Positions 24,101 to 32,294 of a stretch of DNA of 64,000 bases are shown here, piece after piece (within the stretch, counting starts at the first letter, position 1; each line of letters begins with the position of its first letter). The notes under the pieces were generated by a model. It was not told the origin of the DNA and ran no database searches. It saw nothing but the letters and a program-made list of their open reading frames with translations. Location of the stretch: the NCBI RefSeq assembly GCF_015751765.1, contig NZ_JADOTX010000001.1, positions 1,054,001-1,118,000 of the forward strand. Direction: 5' to 3'. This stretch comes from Micromonospora ureilytica (lineage in GTDB: Bacteria > Actinomycetota > Actinomycetes > Mycobacteriales > Micromonosporaceae). A program made the position numbers and the translations under genes.

Positions 24101-25045
24101 TCACGGGTGGCTGGTGAGATAGCCGCCCATGGTGCGGAAGTACTCCGCCGCGGTCAGCTCCGTGCCGTCGTCCAAGCGGACCCGCTCGATCGCGAGACCG
24201 CGGCTCTTGCCGCGGCGGGCCTCGGCGCCAGCCACGATGACGACGGCGTCACCCTCGCGGATGAAGATGCGACCAGGCGTACCGCCGTAGTTGCCCTGCG
24301 AGACGGACGCGGCGGTGATGCGCAGTCGCTGTCCCTTGTGGAACGCGTACGCGTTCGGGTACGGGTCGGACTGCGCCCGGACCAGCCGGTCCAGCTCCTC
24401 CGCCGACCAGGTCCAGTCGATGCGGTTGTCCTCGTCGGACCGCTTGTGGAAGAAGCTGGCCTTCGAACGGTCCTGCGGCGTCCAATCGGTCTTGCCGGAG
24501 GCGATCAGCGCGAGACCGTCGACGGTGATCGGCCCGAACAGCTCCAGCGTCTTGTGGAAGAGGTCGGTAGTGGTGTCGCGTGGGCCGACCGGGACCGACC
24601 GCTGCAACACGACGTTTCCGGCATCCAGCTCGGCATCCATCATGTGCGCGGTCACCCCGACCTCCTTCTCGCCGTTGATCAGAGCCCAGATCAACGGCGA
24701 GAAGCCCGCGTACGCGGGAAGTAACGAGTCGTGCACGTTGAGCGTGCCCCGGCGGGGCAACTCGAAGATCTGCGGTGGGATCCAGGTACGCCAGTTGGTC
24801 GCCACGATGACGTCCGGATCGGCCTTCTCCAGCGGGACCAGCAGGTCGTCGTCGGGTCGGTCACGGACCTCGACCGGAACGCCGTGGGCCGCCGCGAGGT
24901 CGGCGACCGAGTCGCTCCAGATCCGCTCGTACGCGTGGTCACTCGGCGGATGCGTGACCACGAGAGCGACCTCGTGCTCCGAGTCCAGCAGCGCTTGCAG
25001 GGTGCGATGCCCCCACGTCTGGTACCCGAACATGACTACCCGCAC
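24101..25045 (-). CDS. N5-hydroxyornithine formyltransferase (Fmt-like)
   Basis: Predicted cytoplasmic formyltransferase of 314 residues using 10-formyl-tetrahydrofolate, related to methionyl-tRNA formyltransferase and to the coelichelin formyltransferase type. The catalytic Asn-His-Asp set is visible in NVHDSLLPAYAG and, about 35 residues later, MDAELDAGNV. The N-terminus (VRVVMFGYQTWGHRTL) fits family members, so I start at the GTG 25045, which has AGGAGG just upstream; an in-frame ATG at 25066 would place that ribosome site inside the gene. It is probably co-transcribed toward the NRPS genes and starts about 30 bases from the iron box. In context it should formylate N5-hydroxyornithine to give a hydroxamate ligand. 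Acting on free amino acid rather than tRNA is inferred from the hydroxylase and NRPS neighbours. Confidence 0.88.
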   Translation of the reverse strand: MRVVMFGYQTWGHRTLQALLDSEHEVALVVTHPPSDHAYERIWSDSVADLAAAHGVPVEVRDRPDDDLLVPLEKADPDVIVATNWRTWIPPQIFELPRRGTLNVHDSLLPAYAGFSPLIWALINGEKEVGVTAHMMDAELDAGNVVLQRSVPVGPRDTTTDLFHKTLELFGPITVDGLALIASGKTDWTPQDRSKASFFHKRSDEDNRIDWTWSAEELDRLVRAQSDPYPNAYAFHKGQRLRITAASVSQGNYGGTPGRIFIREGDAVVIVAGAEARRGKSRGLAIERVRLDDGTELTAAEYFRTMGGYLTSHP

Positions 25046-25077
25046 GGTTCCTCCTGGCCCATCCAACTCAGCAAAAG

Positions 25078-25096
25078 TTAGGTTAGTCTAACCTAG
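25078..25096. promoter_or_regulatory. Near-perfect divergent iron box
   Basis: The palindrome TTAGGTTAGTCTAACCTAG matches the DmdR/IdeR iron-box consensus TTAGGTTAGGCTAACCTAA at 17 of 19 positions. It sits between the divergent formyltransferase and ornithine hydroxylase genes, so a single bound repressor could silence both under iron sufficiency. Confidence 0.93.
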
Positions 25097-25171
25097 CTTC
25101 GCGCCGTCCCTGGGGGCGGCTCGTTCACGTGCAGGGTGTCGACCCGCTCGACCTGACGATGAGGACTGCCG

Positions 25172-26518
25172 ATGTCACAGGCCGCTCCGTACGGCGCAAT
25201 TCCGGTCATCGACCTGCTGGGAATCGGCTTCGGTCCGTCCAATCTGGCCTTGGCGGTCGCTGTTCACGAGCACAACCGCGGCGGCGCGACGGACCCGGTG
25301 ACCGCCGTGTTCCTGGAGCGCCAAGCCCGTTTCGGCTGGCACCGCGGCATGCTTCTGTCGGACGCGACAATGCAGGTGTCCTTCCTCAAGGACCTGGTCA
25401 CGCTGCGTAACCCCACCAGTGAGTTCAGCTTCCTGTGCTACCTGCAGGACCAGGGACGACTCATCGACTTCGTCAACCACAAGAGCTTCTTCCCGCTGCG
25501 CGTCGAGTTCCACGACTACCTCGAGTGGGCCGCGGCCAAGGTCGGCGACATGGTGCACTACGGCCAGGAAGTCACAAAGGTCGTCCCGGTGCTCCGCGAC
25601 GGCGTCGTCGAGGCGTTCGACGTGCTGGTCTGCCACAGCGGCGGCGCCACCTCGTACCGCGCCCGCAATCTCGTCATCGCGACCGGGCTGCAACCGCAGA
25701 CCCCGGCCGGCGTGGAGATCTCCGACCAGATCTGGCACAGCCGCGACCTCCTGACCAACATCGACCGGCTCGACGGCACCGACCCGTCCCGGGTCGTCGT
25801 GGTGGGCGCCGGCCAGAGTGCCGCCGAGGTCACCGCGTTCCTGCACGAGCGGTTCCCCAACACCGAGGTCTGCGGCGTGTTCTCCCGCTACGGCTACAGC
25901 CCGGCCGACGACAGCTCGTTCGCCAACCGCATCTTCGACCCGGCCGCCGTGGACGATTACTTCACCGCGCCGTCCGAGGTCAAGACGATGCTGATGAACT
26001 ACCACCGCAACACGAACTACGCGGTCGTCGACGCCGACCTCATCGAGGACCTCTATCGACGCTCCTACCAGGAGAAGGTAAACGGCGTCCAGCGGCTGCG
26101 CCTGCTCAACATGTCCCGCCTGACCGGAGCCCGGCAACACGACGGCAGGGTGGCGGTGAGCGTCGAGACGTTGACCACCGGCGAGGTGTCGGTCCTCGAC
26201 GCCGACGTGCTGATCTGCGCCACCGGCTACCAGCCGGTCGATCCGTTCCCGCTGCTCGACGACGCCGCCCGGTACTACCACCGGGACGAATTCGGCCGGG
26301 CCGTGGTGCAACGCGACTACCGCATCCGCGCGGACGCGTCCGTGTTGGCCAACGTCTACCTGCAGGGAGGCACCGAACACTCCCACGGCATCACTGCCTC
26401 CCTGCTGTCCAACGCTGCCGTACGCGCCGGCGAGATTCTCGGCTCCATCGTCGGCCACCTCGGCGACGCGCGCCCGATGGCCAACCGCGTCGCGGTGAGC
26501 GCGGGCGTTCCGGACTGA
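25172..26518 (+). CDS. L-ornithine N5-monooxygenase
   Basis: Flavin-dependent N-hydroxylating monooxygenase of 448 residues that converts L-ornithine, NADPH and O2 into N5-hydroxyornithine, the precursor of the hydroxamate groups. Visible are the FAD-binding segment (LLGIGFGPSNLALA, about 15-28), the substrate-side segment around SDATMQVSFLKDLVTLRNP (about 66-85), the NADPH-binding segment (VVVVGAGQSAAEV, about 209-221) and the ATGYQP motif near 350. Length and motif order match the bacterial ornithine/lysine N-hydroxylase family. The ATG is preceded by GAGGA at six bases. It is transcribed away from the formyltransferase from a shared iron-box region. Ornithine rather than lysine as substrate is inferred from the peptide-siderophore context. 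Confidence 0.93.
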   Translation: MSQAAPYGAIPVIDLLGIGFGPSNLALAVAVHEHNRGGATDPVTAVFLERQARFGWHRGMLLSDATMQVSFLKDLVTLRNPTSEFSFLCYLQDQGRLIDFVNHKSFFPLRVEFHDYLEWAAAKVGDMVHYGQEVTKVVPVLRDGVVEAFDVLVCHSGGATSYRARNLVIATGLQPQTPAGVEISDQIWHSRDLLTNIDRLDGTDPSRVVVVGAGQSAAEVTAFLHERFPNTEVCGVFSRYGYSPADDSSFANRIFDPAAVDDYFTAPSEVKTMLMNYHRNTNYAVVDADLIEDLYRRSYQEKVNGVQRLRLLNMSRLTGARQHDGRVAVSVETLTTGEVSVLDADVLICATGYQPVDPFPLLDDAARYYHRDEFGRAVVQRDYRIRADASVLANVYLQGGTEHSHGITASLLSNAAVRAGEILGSIVGHLGDARPMANRVAVSAGVPD

Positions 26519-26573
26519 CGGCCCAGTCCCCGTCGATCGCCCGGCAACTGCGCCGGCCGACGTGGCGTCGCTG

Positions 26574-27494
26574 CTATTCGGCGTCAGTGACGATGACGAC
26601 GTTGGCCATGTCGACGACCGGCCGGTAGCCGAGGGCGGCGTAGATCTTGTTCGAGGTCGGGTTGGCCTGGTCGGTGAACAGGCAGACCCGCGCAGCCTCG
26701 GCCTGGATTCGCCGGGAAACCTCGGCGACCGCGTTGCTCGCCCAACCACGCCCGCGCTGGGCCGGCGGCGTGTACACCGGGCCCACGCGGGCCACCCCGA
26801 ACGCCGGTGGGTTGGCGCCGGTGAGGTGCACCGGCTCGCCGGTCTCGTCGACCCAGAACCACAGCCGTCCGGTGTGGAGTCGGCGCAGCATCTCCGCGTG
26901 GTCGGGCACTTCGTGCGCGCTGGCACCGCGCGGGCGGCCCGCCTGTTCGTCGGCGTCGCCCATGAACGCGGCGAACCACTCCGTGACCAGTCCCACGTCG
27001 TCCTCGCTCGCGGCCACCAGGCCGCCAGGGACAGGTGGCGGCCAGGCCAGCTCGCCGAGCTCGTGCAGTCGTGTGTGCTGGGTGACCTGGACTCGACCCC
27101 CGCCGAGCCGGGTCAGCTCGGCGGCGCACAGCTCAACGGCGGGCAGGGCCCCGTTGACCGCGAGGACCTCCTCCCCGCGCTCATGCAACGCGTGGGCCAG
27201 CGCAACGGCCGCCTCGTCGGGCATGGGCAGCAGGAAGGGCGGGTAGGGGGCATACGGCGCCGAGCGCATCCCCGCGCCGACCACGGCGCCCGAGTCGTCG
27301 CTGACCACCAGCCACCAGTTGCGGTCGGGCTGCGAGATTCCCTCGGACCGCTGCGACAACACCCGGTGCGCGATGGTGGTCACCACAGTGCTGACGACCG
27401 GATCGGCGCCCAGGTAGTCACCCGCAGCGGCCAGGAACTCTTCCGGATCGGTGTAGAACCGCAGCCGCAGTCCGGCCATCGGGACAATGCTCAT
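26574..27494 (-). CDS. GNAT-family N-acetyltransferase
   Basis: Predicted cytoplasmic acetyl-CoA-dependent acyltransferase of 306 residues. The C-terminal half holds the GNAT core: a strand with GVARVGPVYTPP, the acetyl-CoA loop QRGRGWASNAVAE (about 238-250) and the NPTSNKIYAALGY segment (about 277-289) typical of this fold. The N-terminal half (about 1-150) is a less conserved domain found in longer actinobacterial GNAT proteins. The gene faces the ornithine hydroxylase tail to tail, with 55 bases between stops. The 5' end is uncertain: no clear ribosome site precedes the ATG at 27494, and a second in-frame ATG lies five codons in. Substrate is unknown; the siderophore enzymes nearby face the opposite way with their own promoter, so a link is unproven. 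Confidence 0.8.
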   Translation of the reverse strand: MSIVPMAGLRLRFYTDPEEFLAAAGDYLGADPVVSTVVTTIAHRVLSQRSEGISQPDRNWWLVVSDDSGAVVGAGMRSAPYAPYPPFLLPMPDEAAVALAHALHERGEEVLAVNGALPAVELCAAELTRLGGGRVQVTQHTRLHELGELAWPPPVPGGLVAASEDDVGLVTEWFAAFMGDADEQAGRPRGASAHEVPDHAEMLRRLHTGRLWFWVDETGEPVHLTGANPPAFGVARVGPVYTPPAQRGRGWASNAVAEVSRRIQAEAARVCLFTDQANPTSNKIYAALGYRPVVDMANVVIVTDAE

Positions 27495-27603
27495 CTGCGT
27501 ACGCTAGCCACCGTCGACCACGTCGACACCCGAATTGTGCACGGCCGAGAACCTGCGGAACCCTGAGCCAGCCGGCGCGCGCGGCCGCGCGGAGACGCGC
27601 CGG

Positions 27604-27666
27604 GCCCGGCCTTCACCATCGTCCTGAGGCTCGGGTACGAGACCTCGACGCCGTTGAAGGCCGGGC
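27604..27666 (-). terminator. Long inverted repeat downstream of the chitinase gene
   Basis: A perfect 12-bp inverted repeat (GCCCGGCCTTCA at 27604-27615, TGAAGGCCGGGC at 27655-27666) encloses a 39-base loop that contains further GC-rich pairing potential. It begins 12 bases after the chitinase stop in the transcription direction. It could act as a factor-assisted terminator or mRNA-stabilising structure; no T-tract follows. Confidence 0.5.
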
Positions 27667-27677
27667 GCCGTCGTACG

Positions 27678-29018
27678 TCAGCGGCCCTGCAGGCGCTTCA
27701 CGTTGTCGCCGAAGGTCCATCCCTTCGACCCGTCCCAGTTCGCCGACCAGGTCATCAGGCCCTTGAGGCCGGGCACAGAGTTCCAGGCCTGCGTGACCAA
27801 CGACGTCGACAGGTAGCCGCCGCCCGCCCCGATCTGCGCCGGCAGGCCCGGGACCTGCCTGTCGTACGGCACGCGGATGGTGGTGCCCTGGATGGTGAGG
27901 CCGTTGTTCAGGCACTGCGTCTGCACCGTGAAGCCCTGCACGGTGCCCGCCGGGTACGAGTCGCCGGCGCAGCCGTACATGCTGCCGTTGTAGTACTGCA
28001 TGTTCAGCCACCAGAGCCGGCCGTTGTCCACGTACTTCTTGATGATCGGCAGGTACGAGCCCCAGATCGAGCCGTAGACCACGCTGCCGCCGGTGACGTA
28101 GGCCGTCTCCGGGGCCATGGTCAGGCCGAAGTTCGACGGCATCCGGGCCAATACACCGTCGATGATCCGGATCAGGTTGGCCTGCGACGTGGACAGGGTG
28201 TTGATGTTGCCGCTGCCGGTCAGGCCGGTCTCGATGTCGATGTCGATGCCGTCGAAGTGGTAGGCCGTCAGGATCGGCACGATCGTCGCGATGAACCGGT
28301 CGGCGACCGCGGCGGAACTCAGGTCGATGCCCGCGGCGGCCCCGCCGATCGACATCAGGATGGTGGCGCCGGCCGCTTTGGCCTGGCACATCTCGGCCGG
28401 GGTCGCCACCTTCACGCCAGCGTCCATGCCGTTCTCCCAGAGGACGGTGCCGTCCGAGCGGATCACCGGGAACGCCGCGTTGATCACGTTGTAGCCGTGC
28501 TGGGTGAGCCGGCTGTCGGTGATCGGGATCCAGCCGAGGCCGGGGTGCACGCCGTTGGAGGCGCCGTCCCAGTTCTCCCAGTAGCCCTGCAACACCTTGC
28601 CGGTGGGCCGCGACTTCACCGCGCAGGCCCCACCCGTCGGCGGTGGCGTGGTGGGGGGAGGTGTGGTCGGTGGCGGCGTGGTGGGCGGCGGGGTCGTCGG
28701 TGGTGGGGTGGTGGGCGGCGGAGTGCTTCCCGAGCACGCGCCCAGGTCACGCCACAGCGACGGGGTCGCGGCGGGGTTCCAGCCGGCGCCGGGGTGCGCG
28801 GTGTGGGTGACCAGTGCCTGGTACTGCCTGCCGCTGTAGGTGACCTGGGCGCCCGCCTGGTAGGTGGGGCCCTCGGACCAGCCCGGGGCGGTGCAGGCGA
28901 CCATCGGGGCGGCATTGGCCGAGGACACGGCCGCCATGCTGCTGGGGACGAAGGCGACGGCGGCCGCGACGGTCATCGCCGCCCCGGCTACCACTGCGAA
29001 AATCCGACGGCTTCTCAT
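27678..29018 (-). CDS. Secreted GH18 chitinase with carbohydrate-binding domain
   Basis: Extracellular endo-acting chitinase of 446 residues. An N-terminal signal peptide (basic MRSRR, hydrophobic core, likely cleavage after SANA around residue 37) is followed by a CBM5/12-type chitin-binding domain (about 40-95; APGWSEGPTYQAGAQVTY and a C-terminal LWRDLGAC). A Pro-Thr linker of five PPPTT units leads to the GH18 catalytic domain (about 130-446). The catalytic DxxDxDxE motif is present as FDGIDIDIE, with Glu as the acid/base; SIGGAAAG and MTWSANWDGS are other GH18 landmarks. GGGGAG six bases upstream supports the ATG. It is a single gene with its own upstream region; chitin scavenging is typical of soil actinomycetes. 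I saw no classical streptomycete chitinase direct-repeat operator. Confidence 0.95.
   Translation of the reverse strand: MRSRRIFAVVAGAAMTVAAAVAFVPSSMAAVSSANAAPMVACTAPGWSEGPTYQAGAQVTYSGRQYQALVTHTAHPGAGWNPAATPSLWRDLGACSGSTPPPTTPPPTTPPPTTPPPTTPPPTTPPPTGGACAVKSRPTGKVLQGYWENWDGASNGVHPGLGWIPITDSRLTQHGYNVINAAFPVIRSDGTVLWENGMDAGVKVATPAEMCQAKAAGATILMSIGGAAAGIDLSSAAVADRFIATIVPILTAYHFDGIDIDIETGLTGSGNINTLSTSQANLIRIIDGVLARMPSNFGLTMAPETAYVTGGSVVYGSIWGSYLPIIKKYVDNGRLWWLNMQYYNGSMYGCAGDSYPAGTVQGFTVQTQCLNNGLTIQGTTIRVPYDRQVPGLPAQIGAGGGYLSTSLVTQAWNSVPGLKGLMTWSANWDGSKGWTFGDNVKRLQGR
28647..28721 (-). repeat. 15-bp tandem repeat encoding the PPPTT linker
   Basis: Five imperfect 15-bp units encode PPPTT between the chitin-binding and catalytic domains of the chitinase, followed by a partial unit. 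It is a flexible extracellular linker and may vary in copy number between strains. Confidence 0.9.
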
Positions 29019-29169
29019 TGCTCACTCCCCAGGCTTCGGCGACCCGCGACCTCCACATATTGACGTTCGTGAAGTCTAATATCAAGGGTTGTTTACAGAT
29101 CCCGGGAAGTTGGGGGTGCCGAGGCCGGGGCGCCTCCCTGGGTCTTCCGAACTGGAGCGTGGGCCTCGT

Positions 29170-30258
29170 CTATCTGGTGCCGCACCTCATGAACCGACGC
29201 AGTGCATCGAGTGTCGCCGAGGCGAGCACGTCGGGGTTCGCGGGGTCGGTCAGATCGTGAGCCACGTCCGGTAGCACGATTCGGCCGGGCCCGCTGGTGT
29301 GCGCCCGCTCCAGCGCTGCCGCCAGCTCCGTGGTCGTGTGGCACGGGACCTGCTGGTCGATGGTTCCGCAGGTGAGCAGGGCAGGGATCCGAGGCGGTAG
29401 CTGGTGTGCGACCGAGGCGGGGTTGATGGCGTCGATGGTTTCCACGTACCGCCGACTGGGACCGGCAAGGGCCCGGAAGAGTTCGGCGAGCGCGGGCGGC
29501 ATGGCGCTGGTGTCGGGCGGGCGGTGCGCCCGGAGATCGGCAACGGCCTGGTCGACGGCGCGGCCGATGGTGAGTTGCTCCTGCCGGCTCAGCTGGCCTG
29601 CGGCGACGGCGGCGGCGAGCTGGTCGTGCAGTTGCTGGGCGAGCACGTCGAGGAACCGTCTCGCCAGGGGTTGCAACAATCCGACTCCGGCCGCGCGGGG
29701 TGCGGCGGTGACGGCGACCCGCAGTGCCGTCAGTGCGCCTTCGCTGTGACCGATCAGGCGTACCGCTCGCCGGTTGACCTCGGGCTGGCCGGCGAGTAGC
29801 CGGTACGCGGCATCGGCTTGGCGGACGAAGGCGGGGTAGTCGAGCGTCTCGGGCCGTCCGGCGTAGGCGCCCAGCCCGGTCCGGCCCGTGCCGTACTTGT
29901 CGAAGCGCAGGCTGACGACTCCGTCACCCGCCAGCGCCCCGGCGAGTTTGGCCAGGGTGTGCGGGGTGAGCGCGGGCGGCTGGTCGCCGTTGCGGTCGGT
30001 GGGGCCGCTGCCGGGCAGCAACAACACGGCGGGCATCTTCTGCCCCGGGCGGTGGGCGGGGATGTGCAGGGTGCCGTACGTGATGGTCCCGTCCACGGTG
30101 AAGGTGATCTCACGGTCCGCGGCCGGCGTGGCTGGCCTGGCCTGCGCGGCGGTGGCGGGAAGGGACCCTGCGGCGATGCTGCCGACCATGACGGTACCGA
30201 CCGCGACTCTGCGTGCGATCCGGCGGGCGGTCCGCGGCATCCCGCCGATCGAGATCAT
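29170..30258 (-). CDS. Secreted alpha/beta-hydrolase
   Basis: Serine hydrolase of 362 residues with an N-terminal export signal (arginine-rich TARRIARRVAVG, hydrophobic stretch, then ATAAQA). The catalytic triad is visible as Ser in GHSEGALTA (about 165-175), Asp in TCGTIDQQVP (about 300) and His in PDVAHDLTD (about 335); LLPGSGPTDRNGD near 85 supplies the oxyanion region. It resembles the S33/lysophospholipase-like branch, but the natural ester or peptide substrate cannot be told. The ATG at 30258 overlaps the stop of the upstream gene as ATGA, implying translational coupling; an ATG six codons later with GGCGGG in front is an alternative start. No iron box or cluster link is visible. Confidence 0.85.
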   Translation of the reverse strand: MISIGGMPRTARRIARRVAVGTVMVGSIAAGSLPATAAQARPATPAADREITFTVDGTITYGTLHIPAHRPGQKMPAVLLLPGSGPTDRNGDQPPALTPHTLAKLAGALAGDGVVSLRFDKYGTGRTGLGAYAGRPETLDYPAFVRQADAAYRLLAGQPEVNRRAVRLIGHSEGALTALRVAVTAAPRAAGVGLLQPLARRFLDVLAQQLHDQLAAAVAAGQLSRQEQLTIGRAVDQAVADLRAHRPPDTSAMPPALAELFRALAGPSRRYVETIDAINPASVAHQLPPRIPALLTCGTIDQQVPCHTTTELAAALERAHTSGPGRIVLPDVAHDLTDPANPDVLASATLDALRRFMRCGTR

Positions 30259-30608
30259 CGAGGGACCGCCTGCTCGATCAGGGCGACCGTGGCGGCCGGG
30301 TCGGCGACCTCCACGACCAGGCGGGCGTAGTGCTCGTCCGCGAGTTCGATGACGACGGCGCGGGCACCGTCACGAATGTTCCAGAAGATGCGTTCACCGT
30401 CCTGGTGGAAGGTGCCGGCCGTGATCACACCGGGCAGGCTCGTTCCCGGTGCGCGCAGGCCCTTGGGTTCGGCGGCGATGCCCGGGTCGGCGGTGGCGCC
30501 GCGGACGTTGGCCAACGGGATCACCATGCGGCTCTTGAGCGACCACAACCTGTCCATACCTTCGATCTGCACGACGAGGTCGTCGCCATCGATGAGGACA
30601 TTGGCCAT
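30255..30608 (-). CDS. Conserved small protein, function unknown
   Basis: Protein of 117 residues beginning MANVLIDGDDLVVQIEG. I start at the ATG 30608 because AAAGGA lies about nine bases upstream; the frame is open further upstream, but that part reads as arginine-rich shadow sequence. It has no signal peptide or membrane segment. Alternating short beta-like stretches (LWSLKSRMVIPLANV, ERIFWNIRDGARAVVIEL) and a short C-terminal helix give the look of a small PH-like beta-barrel, but I cannot name a family with certainty. It overlaps the secreted hydrolase gene by four bases and follows the TetR gene by about 100 bases, so the three may form one transcription unit controlled by that regulator. 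Confidence 0.7.
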   Translation of the reverse strand: MANVLIDGDDLVVQIEGMDRLWSLKSRMVIPLANVRGATADPGIAAEPKGLRAPGTSLPGVITAGTFHQDGERIFWNIRDGARAVVIELADEHYARLVVEVADPAATVALIEQAVPR

Positions 30609-30705
30609 GAACACGGTCCTTTCGTCAGCCCGGCGGCACCGGCTGCGGGGCATGGTGGGGCACCGGCGCGAGCAGCGCCGGGCGGGCTGGTCGGTGAGCG
30701 GGGGG

Positions 30706-31170
30706 CTACCAAGGGTCGGCCGATGCCGGAGCGGCACGGATCCGCAGCCGCTCGCCCAGCAACGCGTCCAACGCAGTCGAGCGAGGGTCGTCGGCGGGGG
30801 TCGCCGACGCCCGCTGCAGGGCCTGATCAAGCGCCTGCCACGCCTTGGCCACGAGGGTGGCTACCTCGACGTCGTTGGGGGCGCGCTCGACAGCGGCCAG
30901 CAACAGCAGATCGAGCGCGGAGCCGTCGGCGACTGCCGCGCCGGCGGCGAGCTGCTCGGTCAGCGACGGTAGCCGGTGCTCGAGGTGCCACCGCAGGGCG
31001 GCGAGATACAGACCTCGCTTGCTGCCGAAGGTCTTGTACAGACTGTTGCGGTGCACGCCCAGCTGCTGGACGAGGTCGTCGACGGACACCCCGTCGTAGG
31101 CCCGGCCGGCGAACAGCTCCGCTGCCGCGGCCGTCACAGCCTGTTCGTCGAAACCCCTCGGGCGTCCCAT
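30706..31170 (-). CDS. TetR-family transcriptional regulator
   Basis: Short TetR repressor of 154 residues. The N-terminal DNA-binding domain is clear: GFDEQAVTAAAAELF (helix 1), YDGVSVDDLVQQLGVHRNSLYKTFGSKRGLY (helices 2-4, about 27-58). The ligand-binding part is shorter than usual for the family (about 95 residues). It is divergent from the GntR regulator and upstream of the small protein and hydrolase genes, which it may control. A 7-bp inverted repeat 23 bases upstream of its start is a candidate operator, suggesting autorepression. No strong ribosome site precedes the ATG. Confidence 0.88.
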   Translation of the reverse strand: MGRPRGFDEQAVTAAAAELFAGRAYDGVSVDDLVQQLGVHRNSLYKTFGSKRGLYLAALRWHLEHRLPSLTEQLAAGAAVADGSALDLLLLAAVERAPNDVEVATLVAKAWQALDQALQRASATPADDPRSTALDALLGERLRIRAAPASADPW

Positions 31171-31192
31171 GTCGAGAACCCTAAATTATTTG

Positions 31193-31220
31193 GGAACGAC
31201 CAGTCAAGAACAATCGTTCC
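31193..31220. promoter_or_regulatory. Candidate TetR operator (inverted repeat)
   Basis: GGAACGA (31193-31199) and TCGTTCC (31214-31220) form a perfect 7-bp inverted repeat with a 14-base spacer in the intergenic region between the divergent TetR and GntR genes, next to an AT-rich stretch (CTAAATTATTT) that could hold the TetR-gene promoter. Dyad and position suit a TetR dimer site. Confidence 0.6.
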
Positions 31221-31320
31221 TAATCTGCGCGCGTGCTCCGGCGCTGGAACGAGGAGGGTGAGATCGTCGCGCCGGATGGCGTCGACTGACCTGGGCAATC
31301 GGGCGACGTACGCTCGGGCG

Positions 31321-32229
31321 ATGAGCAAGCTGTCCGTCGAGTCGGCGTCGGCCGTCCCGGTCTATCGCCAGATCGTCGAGCAGATCCGGTTCCTGGTCGA
31401 GAGCGGCGGGCTGCGGCCGGGCGAGCGCCTACCACCGGTCCGGCAGCTGGCAGAAAACCTCGGCGTCAACCGGAACACCGTGGTGAAGGCGTACGCCACG
31501 TTGCGCGAGATGGGGATGATCGAAACCCGCGGCGCGTCCGGGACGGTGATCGCCACGCCGCCGGTCGCCGTGCAGCAGGCGCCGGCGTTGCGGGACGCCG
31601 TGCTGGCGGCGGTGCGCGGCGGGATGTCCCCGGAGCAGGTGCGCGACGCTGCGTACGCGATCGCCCGCCAGGGCGCGAGCGGGGTGCGGGCGGTGTTCGT
31701 GGAGTGCAACGAGGAACGCGCGCAGGCGTTCTCGAAGGAGCTGTCCGTCCGGCTGCGCATCGACGTGCGGCCGGGGCTGCTCACCGAACTGGACACCAGC
31801 ACGAACGACGTGGGCCTGGTCATCACCACGTTCTTCCACCTGGCGGAGGTCCGTCGGTGGGCGCGGACCAGGCAACGCGACATCGAGACGGCCGCCATCG
31901 TGGTGGCCCCGCACATCCGCACGCTGATGAAGGTCGCCGAGTTGCCCGCCGGCGCCCGGGTCGGCGTCCGCTACTCCACCGAGCACCAGAGCGCGCAGGT
32001 CCGCGACTGGCTGGCCACCGCCGGAAGCGCGGAAGTCGTGCTCATCGCGTCCGCCGCGCCGGTCCCCGCGGACCTGGCGGTGCTGGTCGTGCCGAGTGAG
32101 GATCCGCGGCTCGGCGAGGGCGCGGGTCCGGGCACCGAGGTGGTCGAGTTCGGCAACGTCCTCGACGAGGGGTCGATCCGCATGGTCGCGACGGTTGTCG
32201 ATGAGATTCGGTTCAGGCGGTGGGTTTGA
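31321..32229 (+). CDS. GntR-family transcriptional regulator
   Basis: Regulator of 302 residues. The N-terminal winged-helix domain is typical (VPVYRQIVEQIRFLVESG, GERLPPVRQLAENLGVNRNT, then a wing ending GMIETRGASGTVI; about 12-78). The remaining 220 residues form a longer effector domain than in the minimal YtrA type and lack an aminotransferase-like region, so it is not of the MocR class; its ligand is unknown. I start at ATG 31321 by alignment with the usual N-terminus; the frame is open upstream and an in-frame ATG lies at 31276. It is divergent from the TetR gene and 65 bases upstream of a CPBP protease gene on the same strand, which it may regulate. Confidence 0.85.
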   Translation: MSKLSVESASAVPVYRQIVEQIRFLVESGGLRPGERLPPVRQLAENLGVNRNTVVKAYATLREMGMIETRGASGTVIATPPVAVQQAPALRDAVLAAVRGGMSPEQVRDAAYAIARQGASGVRAVFVECNEERAQAFSKELSVRLRIDVRPGLLTELDTSTNDVGLVITTFFHLAEVRRWARTRQRDIETAAIVVAPHIRTLMKVAELPAGARVGVRYSTEHQSAQVRDWLATAGSAEVVLIASAAPVPADLAVLVVPSEDPRLGEGAGPGTEVVEFGNVLDEGSIRMVATVVDEIRFRRWV

Positions 32230-32294
32230 CCTAGGACGAGAACGGTCAAGGGGTGTTTGGCATAGGCCAAGATGCACTCTTGAAGGAGCCGCTC

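Noticed and set aside
27678..29018. Chitinase as part of either biosynthetic locus
   Set aside because: It has its own signal peptide, spacing and orientation, no iron box and no chemical link to either pathway.
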